A stretch of 64,000 bases of DNA from Siphlonurus alternatus. Its lineage: Eukaryota; Arthropoda; Insecta; Ephemeroptera; Siphlonuridae. A program made the position numbers and the translations under genes. Numbering within the stretch: position 1 is the stretch's first letter; every line of letters starts with the position of its first letter. This document shows positions 33,172 through 43,384 of this stretch, piece after piece. Under the pieces are notes generated by a model. The model was not told the origin of the DNA, searched no databases, and saw only the letters and a list, made by a program, of their open reading frames with translations. The stretch is taken from NCBI GenBank assembly GCA_949825025.1, contig OX463780.1:32406979-32470978 (forward strand), read 5' to 3'.

Positions 33172-34890
33172 TTTGCATTAAAATACCGTTATGATATCAC
33201 GTACTGAATACTTATATAGATGGCAACATATGATTGACAAAATTGATTAAAAGACTTGAAACCAAACGAGCGTAGGCGAGTTTACACCCCACCCCTAGTT
33301 ACTAGATTAAGCATCTTTATAGCACTTTTTTTTAAAGTTATAATAAATGAGAATGTCGAAAATAACACAAAATGTAAAATACTGATATGCAAAATACTGT
33401 TAAAAAATTGAGCATGATTGGATTAATTCATTCTACATATACATATACCTCTATGTTGTATTATGTACAGCCACACGAGGAAATAAATAAATACACTTAC
33501 TTATTCGTATTATATACACTATACAGAATAGTAAAAGTTAAGGAATTTATGGGTGCAACTCGTTTGCTACCGTTTACATTTATATAACGTCACTATAATA
33601 TTAAGCCGGGTCCAGCTGGGATAAGTATTACGACCTTAATTGTATAACTACTCGTATGTCGTATGTAGAAAAATTGTTTCTAAAAATCATGCGTGTTATA
33701 TTATTTAATATTTACCATGAAATTTAAAAATAGAATTTTATTAGAAATAATAAATTACAATATATAACTATATATTTTAATTAAAATGCATTTTTTTAAA
33801 TGTTTTATTATCATAAAAATCAATTTTTTTTATCCATTCTATCAATGATAAATTCTAATTTTAATGACAATGTCAAATTAATTTAATTTAAAATATTAAC
33901 ATTTTATTCGTGTTAAAAAGAGATAATAATATTTTAAGTGATGCATCTACCTTAAGACCAAAAAACTTTAATATTATAATAATATCTAGGTAAAAAAAAA
34001 GCAAAGCATGGAGATTTTTCATCCGTGGGAATGTACATAAAAAGAGCTCATGAATAAAAACACGTGACTCCTAGGAGTGTGGTAGACGAGAGAGCTTCAT
34101 GCGGTCAGGCCTCGTGGACCTCAAACTCCACGCGGCCGTCGGCAATGGCGCGGCCGTCAGTGGCTCGTCTCAGACTTAGCGGCGACGCGCCAATGAATAA
34201 TTAAAATCAAGTCAACGTTCGCATCACATAGCAAGTTGTTGACTGACACGAAACGTCAGTCATTGAAAAAGCATCATGTTTTTTTACGTCAATGAAAATG
34301 TACTATATACTAAAAAGAAAGATTATATACCATTACAAAAAGATATACTAATAAAGTTTTTTTTTTTATTATTTCATGTAATTTTTATTGTATACAAATT
34401 ATTGAAAAAAAAAGTTATAATCTTGAATTTTTGATTATCATAATAATAAAAATGCGATAGTTTTAAATGTAAAATATTGAACTAACAATGTGGTTCTGTT
34501 ATTCTATAACTTGACATTAACTTCTATATTTTTTGTAATAATAAATTTAACCGTTTATAATACAGTCCTGTATATTACAAGTAAACTTAATTCGAAGACA
34601 AGAAAACATATTTAATGCAAATAGTCTGAGGTTGCGGAACAATCAATAATTGTATTGGATCAAATCCAAAATCATTATTCAGCTACTTTCTTCAATGTTT
34701 CTTTAGATAGTAAATATTTGCAAAATTTAATACATATCTAAATATAAATATAAAAATAGTGATATATGTAAAAATTTAAGACAGCGCTTCGTTTTTGCTA
34801 CCGCCTTGTGTTAGGCAACCTGGCGCACTCCTGAGTATGAAAAGTTGCATTAAATCAGCAATTTCGTTCGGACTACTCTAGGGAGGTAAC
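33172..34890. other. AT-rich stretch with one GC-rich island
   Basis: Mostly non-coding AT-rich DNA. The island at about 34070-34200 contains the repeat GCGGCCGTC twice. On the minus strand a frame reading ATDGRAIADGRVEFEVHEA then stop is open; its repetitiveness and lack of a good acceptor make an exon doubtful. Confidence 0.35.
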
Positions 34891-35282
34891 TTAAGGTAGA
34901 GATAACGCCGAACAGCTGATCGACGTAATGCCCTTTGATTAACATGTAAACCTTAGCAAATTGACAAAAATTTTGAAAATTTTTTGAGAGGCAGATATTA
35001 GTGCCTAAAAGCCATAGAAAAAATTTCAAAACGATTTAATGAGCCGATTTTTTTTAATTAATTTTTTAATTTTCAGCATAGGGCTTTCCCATGGAGACCC
35101 AAACTAAAAAATTAATTTAAAAAAATCGGCTCGTTTAATGTTTTTGAAACTTTTGCTATGGCTTTAAGGCACTAATATCTGACTCTCAAAAAAATTTCAG
35201 AATTTTTGTAAATTTTCTAAGGTTTGCATGCTAATCAAAGGGGATTACGTCGAACAGCTGTTCGACGTTATCTCTACCTTAA
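34891..35282. mobile_element. TTAA-flanked foldback element
   Basis: Near-complete inverted repeat of 392 bp including TTAA at both ends (34891-34894, 35279-35282). Termini are GGTAGAGATAACG and its complement, arms are about 185 bp, and the short centre lies near 35090. TTAA target use is characteristic of piggyBac-type elements, but the terminus does not start with CCC as in classical piggyBac, so the assignment is tentative. Non-coding. Confidence 0.85.
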
Positions 35283-35453
35283 GCACTCACCCTCTCAAAT
35301 AATGCATTGTCTATTTTATTGTAACCCATTAGACTAGAAGGAAGGAGGGGTACTATGAACCCCTCTCCTCTTTCTTACATCACCGATTCCCGCCGATACC
35401 AGTGATGCTCAGATACGGCTTATACACATCGATCATGTTCCTACAGTACTCAC

Positions 35454-35699
35454 ATTGACATTGGTGTAGGCCTGTTGATGGTGCGGGGCCGAGGTGTAGG
35501 TTCGATGATGTGGCGGCCCTCCCCCGCGACCCCCCGTCACTGCCATGTGGGTGCCGGGTGGACCCGCTGGCTGACGTGGGGTCGAGTAGTACGTGGTGCC
35601 GCTTGGGGCTACCGGAGAACCTGCGAGGTGCGGCAGGGGGCGTGGTGGCGGCTGGTGCTGCATCCCCTGCAACCGGTCAGACATCTAACCTCATTCAGT
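35454..35699 (-). CDS. Candidate proline/glycine-rich coding exon
   Basis: Reading leftwards, an acceptor (AAATTTCTGCAG) precedes 35699. An ATG at 35684, with in-frame stops before it, opens 77 codons to a strong donor AAT|GTGAGT at 35454 (phase 0). The protein is low-complexity and rich in P, G, H, T and Q: MSDRLQGMQHQPPPRPLPHL, then SGTTYYSTPRQPAGPP and RTYTSAPHHQQAYTNVN. This is the composition of a disordered N-terminus of an RNA-binding, translation or transcription regulator, but I cannot name it. Codon third positions are GC-rich, unlike the flanks. The +1 frame is also open. No following exon to the left was linked with confidence. Confidence 0.5.
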
Positions 35700-35845
35700 C
35701 TGCAGAAATTTCATGCAATCGTATCCTATATCTCCTTATTGGGGAAACTATATAATAATATAGTATATAAGGGTTTACAATAAATACGTCACATGTACAT
35801 AAGGAAAATATCTATTCCAAAAAATCATTGAAGAAAGGCGTTCAC

Positions 35846-36004
35846 GACGCGCGGATCCAGAAAAAATTTCGGGAGGGGCTATCTCCATAAGGCCAATGTT
35901 AAAAAAACAAATTTATTGGAGTGGGAAAAAACTATATTGCCCATGTTGAATCCAAAATTTCGGAGGGGGCTCCAGCTCCCCCCCCCCCCCTGGATTCACG
36001 CCTG
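35846..36004. mobile_element. 159-bp hAT-like MITE, family C copy 1
   Basis: Flanked by a perfect 8-bp duplication GCGTTCAC (35838-35845 and 36005-36012). Ends resemble CGCGGATCCAG and CTGGATTCACGCCTG. The interior TTTCGGGAGGGGCTATCTCC also occurs in the element at 58574. A C-run lies at about 35978-35990. An 8-bp duplication is the hallmark of hAT transposition. Confidence 0.9.
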
Positions 36005-36012
36005 GCGTTCAC

Positions 36013-36715
36013 TATAATGTATAATAATATCCAACGTGCATGTTTAAATGGCGCTTCACTACTCTGAGAGCTCCTTGGCAGTGAACACTATCAATGTGAC
36101 ATTATAATATTCGAACGCAATCTCTCAATATTAAGAGCATCGGGTTGTGCTAATAAAACCTCTGATGCGATAACACAAAGCTTATATTTCTGCCTTTGCA
36201 GCTTCTATAATAAAATCCAATTTGTTAAGCTGGTATTGGAACGTGAATGCTCAGTCCAATTTCACCTTCGTATACACACAAGTAAATTCAATCACATGTA
36301 TGTATCGATCTCTATTTTTTTGTATTGATATTCAATAGTGGCGTTCTGTATTATCAGATTTCATTTCATTGTTGAAACGAGAACAATTCAATTCAATATA
36401 TAAAAAAAGATCATGAGAAGTGATATCTAAATGATATTGAAACTATTGACTTTTTTAAAAGCAATTCTCATGTTAAAAGTGGTGTAGCTGTTTTTATTCC
36501 TTCAATATATATTACATTTATATGTTATTTTATATACAATCCAAGACATCACGAACTTTACTCCTGCCTAATTTGTGGAGCTGGAAGTTTTAGAACACAA
36601 AGATATTCAAACTTGTAATGTTGGGTGAGATATTCATCCATATTCTAGCTATCTCCAAATTAGATTCATCACGTTTAGACAAATAGACCAGGAGTCAAGT
36701 TCATGCTATCCCGCG
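36013..36715. other. AT-rich non-coding stretch
   Basis: No supported gene; no clear structure. Confidence 0.55.
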
Positions 36716-36732
36716 TGGTGCACGTGAGCTGG

Positions 36733-37085
36733 TTGGTTGGTTGGTATTTTGGGGCAATTGACACATTTCGGTCATGTATGCCCCAGCGCGGCCATTTATT
36801 GGCCGCATATTTTCTTGCTATGTTTCTTTATAACTGTGTTTTTTTAATTATTTCTTTATTTTCTTTGTATCTTGATTTTGTTTGTTTCTATTTACAGCAG
36901 CAGTCGGAGGTTCGCCTGAATGGTGAATTCCAAGACTCGCTGCACTGCCTCTTCGTCATTGGCGAGGACTTGCTCCACTGTGCCTGTCACTTTGCAGGCC
37001 TTTCTCTCTTCCTCGTAGTGGCGACAGTCCGTAAGGATATGTTGCACTGTCAAGTCTTCGGTGCATGTTGCCCCCATGTATACAA
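36733..37085 (-). mobile_element. 5'-truncated LINE: C-terminal ORF2 fragment and 3' tail
   Basis: A minus-strand frame (37077-36892, stop TAA) reads CTEDLTVQHILTDCRHYEEE and onward, the Cys/His zinc-knuckle-like C-terminal pattern (C..., H-I-L-x-x-C-x-x-Y-x-x-x-R) found at the end of many non-LTR retrotransposon polyproteins. About 60 residues remain; all reverse transcriptase motifs are missing. Downstream comes a 3' UTR with GGGGCATACATGACC and a tail of CCAA repeats (36733-36750 region). The clade cannot be fixed from this part. Plus-strand frames over it are shadows. Confidence 0.75.
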
Positions 37086-38908
37086 AAAATATAACTTATA
37101 ATTTCAAATCTCACTTCACGTGGACACTTTCAATATTAATTGAAATTCTTCAACATATAATTACTTGCAGATTAATCTTATAATTTAATTAATGCACCGG
37201 ATGTGATGTGTAAAACTGATATTGTTTTGACCGAGTATTGTGTTGTCTTATTTTTTTTACGTTTTTTTTTTTTTTACTGTTGTAACAAAGTGAGATAAAC
37301 ATAAAAAAAGTCTATAAGAGATCTAAGATGGAAGTTTATGAACCCTGCATGGAGAACATCAGTCAAAGAAACTTAAATGCAAGTGTTTCACATTTTTTAA
37401 TCAATAAATCAATTTAGAAAGTAACATTTTTTATTTAAATAGTAAACTTGTGTGAACGAGGTATTACTACTTTGTCCCATGATGTTCCATGCAGCGTGAA
37501 TGGGAAGTCGTGGAACAAAACATCGGGGATTGCTGCGTAAACAGCTTAGAGAGAAAAGACATCGCGCTTTATTCCATAAATATTTAATGAAGTTTAGGAG
37601 AGAAGAAAAAGTGCAACATTTATACATTCACAGAATACTGCAATGCGGTTTAAACAGTTAAAAATAATAAATGCTTCATATATATATTTCTGAACACAAT
37701 TTCTTGTACGAAATTAAAATAAAAAAATTAAAATTTCGTGCTCCTTATCTTAAATATTAAATCTTAAATATAACTTTTTTTTTAAACATAAAAAAGCCAG
37801 TGAAGCAAATAATATGTATGAATAAAATGATACTCATTATATATAAATTTTAATATATTATTTATAATATAAAAAAGGTCTTAACATAAATCTTAACACT
37901 TATGAATTATATAATAACACATTATTTAATTGATTGATTGTCTAATATCAATAAAACAGTCATCCATAAAAATGTGCCTCATTTATAATAATATATAAAA
38001 AAAATTATAATCGTGTTATAAATCAGGTGAATTTTAATAAATAGTAAAAAAAATGCCACGCTTAATTATCTCTCTTTAATATATTTTATAAAAATCTCCA
38101 TATATTTTGAAAGGAATAAAAAGTGACGTTGACATGAATATATATGTCAACTAAATTGACAATCAAACTGAATTCTTCATAAATTGATTTTCCATCAGAA
38201 GAATTTTATTTTTTCGTTAAAATATTTCTAAGTTGCCGCCAAAATGTTATATAAAATTAATGTGTTTAATTTTATCAGTTATGGAGATTATAAAAAAAAA
38301 CTGGAATTTTATACCCGTGGGCTTTTCATTCCTCAAGTCACCAAACATTTTTTTTTACGCTGACCCTTTCTCAGGAGGATTTATTCTTACATAACTACTG
38401 TCCTGAATTAAATATATAAAAAATTAAGTATATAGTTTAATATTTATGTACACTTTAAAAATGTAAACAAAAGAAAGCTTTTATTATATCACAACTGGTA
38501 ACATTTTGACATTTTCTTCTTAGGTATTTTTATTTTTAAGAATTTGAATGCAAAAAAAAAAAAAAAATTGGTTGACTTTTTTTTTTTAAGTCGTCCCCTA
38601 GTAAACCTGGAATATCAGGCCTGTAGATTATTTTTGTACATTATAGGAACATATTTTATAGATTTTAATTTCTAATTTTATCATATTCTTAATTTATATA
38701 ATATATAATATATGCATTTTATGAAGTTAGAATGTGATGCAATGCCATGCCTAATTAAATATAATTGATACACATGCATATTTAATAAAACACACACACA
38801 ATATAATAAATTTACAGTATAATAATAGTTTTTTTTACTGTATAAGAGTATTTTTAAATTTCTTGGAATAATTAAATTATTTGTTCGCATGTGCTATACA
38901 ATATAATA
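37086..38908. other. AT-rich non-coding stretch
   Basis: No supported gene. Long A/T-rich sequence with A-runs (for example about 38555-38570). Confidence 0.6.
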
Positions 38909-38920
38909 GTAAAACGATGT

Positions 38921-38975
38921 GGGGGCATACATGACCAAAATGTGTCAATTGCCCCAAAATACCAACCAATCAATC
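38921..38975 (+). mobile_element. 55-bp dead-on-arrival LINE tail insertion
   Basis: Only the last 55 bp of the same LINE 3' end seen at 36.7 kb (GGGGCATACATGACC to CCAACCAATCAATC), here on the plus strand. Flanked by a 12-bp target duplication, GTAAAACGATGT (38909-38920) and GTAAAGCGATGT (38976-38987), with one mismatch. Confidence 0.85.
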
Positions 38976-38987
38976 GTAAAGCGATGT

Positions 38988-39460
38988 AATATTAATATAC
39001 TTTGTTAATTGCATCGGAAAAAACATTATTAATTGGAAAAACTTATAAATATATTTATTTATTAAAAGCTAAAAATTATTGACATCATATTTTCTTTGTA
39101 TTCCCATTTTTGTAATATATAGTACTTCATGATATTTAATATTATAGTCTAAAATAGTATTGTGAATATATAAATTTAAGTCCATCATTTGTGTGAATTC
39201 TCATCACGCTCGAATGGTTGGAATGAAATTAGTCATCCAACCCTCCATCAATATTCTGTTGACATCACGTACATCAGAATGTACGTCACATCATTAGCTT
39301 TTAAAGACTTTAGAAACACAAAAAAAGACGCAGCAATGTAGGCGGCGTTTTATTTATACCTTGAAGGAAGCGAGCGGTAGTGCGTGGATGGCGGTTCCGC
39401 CCCCGTTCATTTCTCGGGGGGGTCTGTGGGGCGGGTGTAGGTGGCAACTGCGGGGGCGGT
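38988..39460. other. AT-rich stretch leading into a GC-rich island
   Basis: AT-rich until about 39340, then a GC-rich island (39340-39510). Its right end holds a candidate minus-strand exon. Its left end, read on the minus strand, has an open proline-rich frame (KPPPQLPPTPAPQTPPRNER) ending in a donor TTCAAG|GTATAA near 39360, which could instead be coding if an internal acceptor is used. Confidence 0.3.
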
Positions 39461-39466
39461 TTTATG

Positions 39467-39510
39467 TCAGAAGCTCAACACCTCCACAGTCTCATACCCT
39501 GCAGCAACAG
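39467..39510 (-). CDS. Candidate short terminal exon (C-terminal 13 residues)
   Basis: A strong acceptor (GTTATTTTGTTTCAG) precedes 39510 on the minus strand. In phase 1 the exon reads VAAGYETVEVLSF and stops at TGA 39469-39467. The peptide is too short to identify. The alternative is that the exon continues as a non-coding or differently framed exon to the donor near 39360. Confidence 0.22.
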
Positions 39511-39514
39511 CTGA

Positions 39515-41600
39515 AACAAAATAACAGTAGCGTTAGAATTAATTACTGAGCTAAACTTTCAGAATTAATTCATCATAATAGAACATGATAAACAATAATA
39601 ATAGACACATCATCTTTCCTAAATGCTTCCAGCATAGTTGTGTTTACGTATTATGTAGTTATTATTATTAATTATAGTGGATATTTACTTAATATTTTCT
39701 CTAAATATTAAGACTGACGGTGAGAGAGAAATCATGGTAGCGAAATAGGGGAAAAAATGAGCAGAAGTTTTTTTTTTTTTTTTTACAAATTTGTTTATAT
39801 CTAGAAAAATGTTACTTGGCATTATATTTAAAACTAGAGTTCATTTCTATCTCTTTCCTCCCACCACCACCAAGAATGTGTAATTTTCAATTAATGTTTT
39901 TAATTACATTATAGTACTTAATATATGATATTAATATAAAATATACAATAATAATTTTAATTACATTTTATAACAAAATGATGATGTTATGTGTATGTCT
40001 TGTTTGTTTTATACTGTAAAATAATTCACATCCCAATTTAATTGTCATTAAACATTTCAATTTAACTACCACACATGTACAGAGAGATTATGGGAGACAA
40101 AAACTCGACTCGTCGCTTCGTCTCCCCCCCCCCTCCCTCTCCCCCTCTGTGGCTCTGCGCTCTCTCTACGTTCATTACATAGCACGAGCTGATGTGGTTA
40201 GTGCGAAACAAACGAGGAAATGTGATAATCACTTCTGTTGGAATATTTAATGGAAAAAAATTAAAGCACTCTTTTATAAATGTGTGATTTATTTTATTTG
40301 TTGTTTATACGCTCATCTAATAATTTTTTATCACTTTTTTTTTAAACATATTAGAAACTAAATTTTCTCACATAACATTGTACCGTGCATGATGGTTCAC
40401 GAATAGTATACTATTTTTATATTATGCGCGATTCTTACATTTCTGATAAGACAGACATATATTTGAGGCTTTTTTACCTTCACTATAATAAATGCAATAA
40501 TATTCAACATAACCTTAAAAACCAAAAACATGAACCATATAATATATTACATAAATAATATATCAAGAACTGTTTAATAATACAATTATATACTATACAG
40601 TCTTTGTATAATAATATGTATAAATCTAGCATTTCCCACGTAACTTTTTATTTTTATAAAATATAAAAAAATATAGTATATAAATAGAAAAATCAGCTTG
40701 AATTGAGCAATTTCTTGTATTGTTTATATAGTTTTTTTTTTATTATTTATTAATTTTAAAAATTTTGATTGGATCTAATAAATAAAAATATAATGTATTT
40801 TTTTTATAAAGAAATATTTTTTTATACAAACATGATAAAACACTCGATCTAGTAAAGTTTTGCAAGTTTCTCCTGCACGAATGACAAGTTTGGTTCTCTG
40901 CACAAAGGTTCTTCTCCGATAGTTTGCAACGCGAGGTATGCGGGACTGCTGCGTGCCGGATCGTAACTTGCGAGATTATCGGTGAAGATATTTCAGCTGC
41001 AGAGGTAGACTGTCACGGGAGGTCCGTATAGTTTCATCTTACCACAGTCTCTCGGGGTGCAATTAATGGTCTTGGCAGAGCATGCGAGGCAGCCAGCCAG
41101 CCACTGATAACATGAACCTTCTCTCTCTAGAAATCGATTGAAAACCAAACTGATTGCAATATGAACCCAAAGAGGTACTCCGAGGATTTAATCAAATAAT
41201 TAAAATATGTAAAGTAATTAAATGTTAATGATGAGCTGCGAATAAACAGCTTGCTGTTACATATTTTTCGAACGATATTATTTTTATGTAGCGTATAAAT
41301 TGACACGTGCTTTGTGAACGAAATCTAGAATATAAATTTAATTGTGTCTAATAATAAAGTATATTGTCATAATATAAAATATAATGATTCAATTATAAAA
41401 TTCTTAATTTATTAGTAACATAAACTGAGAATCGGATTATTCACATAATTATGGTAATTCATCAATTTTCCATACAGTGTCTGCCTCACAATTCTTTCCT
41501 CATATCAACTCAACAAAACGCTATTAATTCAGATGTCACAGATGTTAACGTTTCGACCGTGTCGATATCGTTCTCAAATCTTAACCATACGCTCATCAGT
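39515..41600. other. AT-rich stretch with two islands
   Basis: Mostly AT-rich. A C/T-rich tract at about 40121-40150 follows CTTCGTCT. The island at about 40860-41110 carries a stop-to-stop minus-strand frame of about 64 codons, including the cysteine-rich stretch CYQWLAGCLACSAKTINCTP, with an internal donor GTAAGA. It has no upstream ATG and is not recognised; noted as a possible exon only. Confidence 0.3.
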
Positions 41601-41603
41601 TCG

Positions 41604-41659
41604 TATATATAAAAGACTGCATCATGGAGGAAACATTCTGAGAACGAGGTGTACCTCCG
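41604..41659 (+). promoter_or_regulatory. Candidate TATA promoter and short 5' UTR
   Basis: TATATATAAAAG at 41604-41615 is a strong TATA match about 45 bp upstream of the ATG at 41660. TATA motifs are common by chance in AT-rich DNA, but this one lies at the edge of a GC-richer island and next to a start codon followed by a donor. Confidence 0.35.
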
Positions 41660-41692
41660 ATGTTCGTGCTACCTGCGTGTCTCGGTCTTGGG
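41660..41692 (+). CDS. Candidate first exon encoding the start of a signal peptide
   Basis: The ATG at 41660 reads MFVLPACLGLG, a short hydrophobic start, to a donor GGG|GTGAGT after 41692 (phase 0). A short first exon split inside the signal peptide behind a TATA box is common in arthropod secreted-protein and cuticle-protein genes. The following exon was not identified. The start context is weak (C at -3). Confidence 0.33.
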
Positions 41693-41889
41693 GTGAGTGC
41701 TCGCTGTTGCTGCACAGTTTAGTGGGTGCTGGTGCACAGCGGCGGGTGCGTGGCGTGGTGCGCAGACCGTGGCTGATGCCAACCATCCTTGCCGCCAGCC
41801 TTGCCAATATTGCTGCTGCTGCTGTTACCGCGCACCACGGGAAATCGAAAAAGTTAATGAACCCTATTTTATGAAGTGTTAGCTTGGGA

Positions 41890-43285
41890 AAAAAAAAAAT
41901 AAATTTTATCTATTTTATGTTTTTATATAAATTTTTTTTTTTTTACAAAATTTTCATTGCTTTTTCTATGTAAAAGTCGTAAACTGATAGCTGCAGCTGT
42001 TTTATGTTATACTGTATTTTGGGACCTTAACTAGAGTTTTTAACAATTTAATTTAGTATTTAATAATTATCGATAAATGATAAAATCTAAAATAATTTGG
42101 ATTCTATTATATACGTTCGTATGTTTTGTGAATGAAAATGTGATATTGCAAATTTTCCAATAAAAATCTTACTATATATAATAATGTATAATTGTATGTA
42201 ATATAATATATTGTAACAGCTAGATTACTTTTAAAACTGAAATAACGAAATGCAGGACCTGCATGCAGTCCACCGCGTGCACCGTATGCGCGCGATTATA
42301 TTGGCGATTGAAAATTTCGCAAGACATGTGTGAGTATGTATTGCAATATTGCAACATATTTATGTACAGATTGTATTTCATATAAAAAAAAACAGTCTTA
42401 AATTTATGCAAGGTCCATTTTTTTTTTTTACACTCGTGAGCTTTATAACAAAGGTGGGAGAGTATATTTAGAATTTCCTCCTATTTTATAGTGTAGTATT
42501 ATAACATTTTTATGCCTTTCTTTTTTGAGTGAAGATACCCTTGTTATGTCCTTGAGTAGAACACTTTTGTTGTATATAAACACCACAAAGAGATTTTATA
42601 ATGGCTGTATATATATATTATATATTATATTTCTTTTTTTGGCAGTTTCTTCTAGATGATATATAGACAATAATTGTAAATAAAATGTCATAACAAATTT
42701 TTACTTCAACGGTCAAGTCAATCTCAAAGCTTTTCAGTAGATTTACGACATTGCTCACTGAAGATCGATATTTTCTGTTTGTTGTAGTAAAAGGGCAGAT
42801 TGAAGCAATGACGCAATTGGATCTGCAGCCAGCAAAGAAAAACTAATATTATGAATCACACTTACATATAGGATGGTTCAAATGACTTTTACAGTAATAA
42901 ATTCAATGACTTTATTGCTCTTTCCCTTCAGCTGCATTAAGAGAATCAGTTTAATTTATTTATATAATGACGTCATCAGTTTAATTGGTTCTATATATAA
43001 ACAAAGTACAGTCTAATGAAAAAAAAAAAAAAAACGGGATTATTATTTTTAAAATTATAAGAGGTTACATGGTTTAAATAGGTTGCATGTGGTAGATGCC
43101 AAATGTAATTAATTTAATGTACTACCTGTTGCAAGTAAAATTAGAACATGCATTTTACTAACAAGAGTGTTACACAAATATAATACAAGATATATTATCG
43201 TTTGACGGCAAGTTTCTCGCACAATTAATTGTATATAATTCGCACTTCTCCCGATGGTGCTGGTGCATACGCAGTTGAGCTACCT
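41890..43285. other. AT-rich non-coding stretch
   Basis: No supported gene. A small GC-rich patch near 42255-42300 contains TGCAGGACCTGCATGCAG, with an inverted TGCAGG/CCTGCA pair. A perfect TGACGTCA lies at 42968-42975. Confidence 0.55.
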
Positions 43286-43299
43286 AAAAAAAAAAAAAA

Positions 43300-43382
<83 letters not shown>

Positions 43383-43384
43383 AT
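43286..43384. repeat. Poly(A) plus (AAAT)n microsatellite
   Basis: About 14 A followed by some 22 AAAT units. A homopolymer leading into a tetranucleotide suggests origin from a retroelement tail. Confidence 0.96.

Noticed and set aside
35510..35783. Plus-strand ORFs over the proline-rich exon
   Set aside because: Shadows of the minus-strand exon, which has matching acceptor and donor sites.
36703..37101. Plus-strand 132-codon ORF
   Set aside because: It is the shadow of the minus-strand LINE C-terminus and its 3' UTR.
43297..43384. CRISPR-like regular repetition
   Set aside because: Simple AAAT microsatellite without spacers; no CRISPR array exists in the window.
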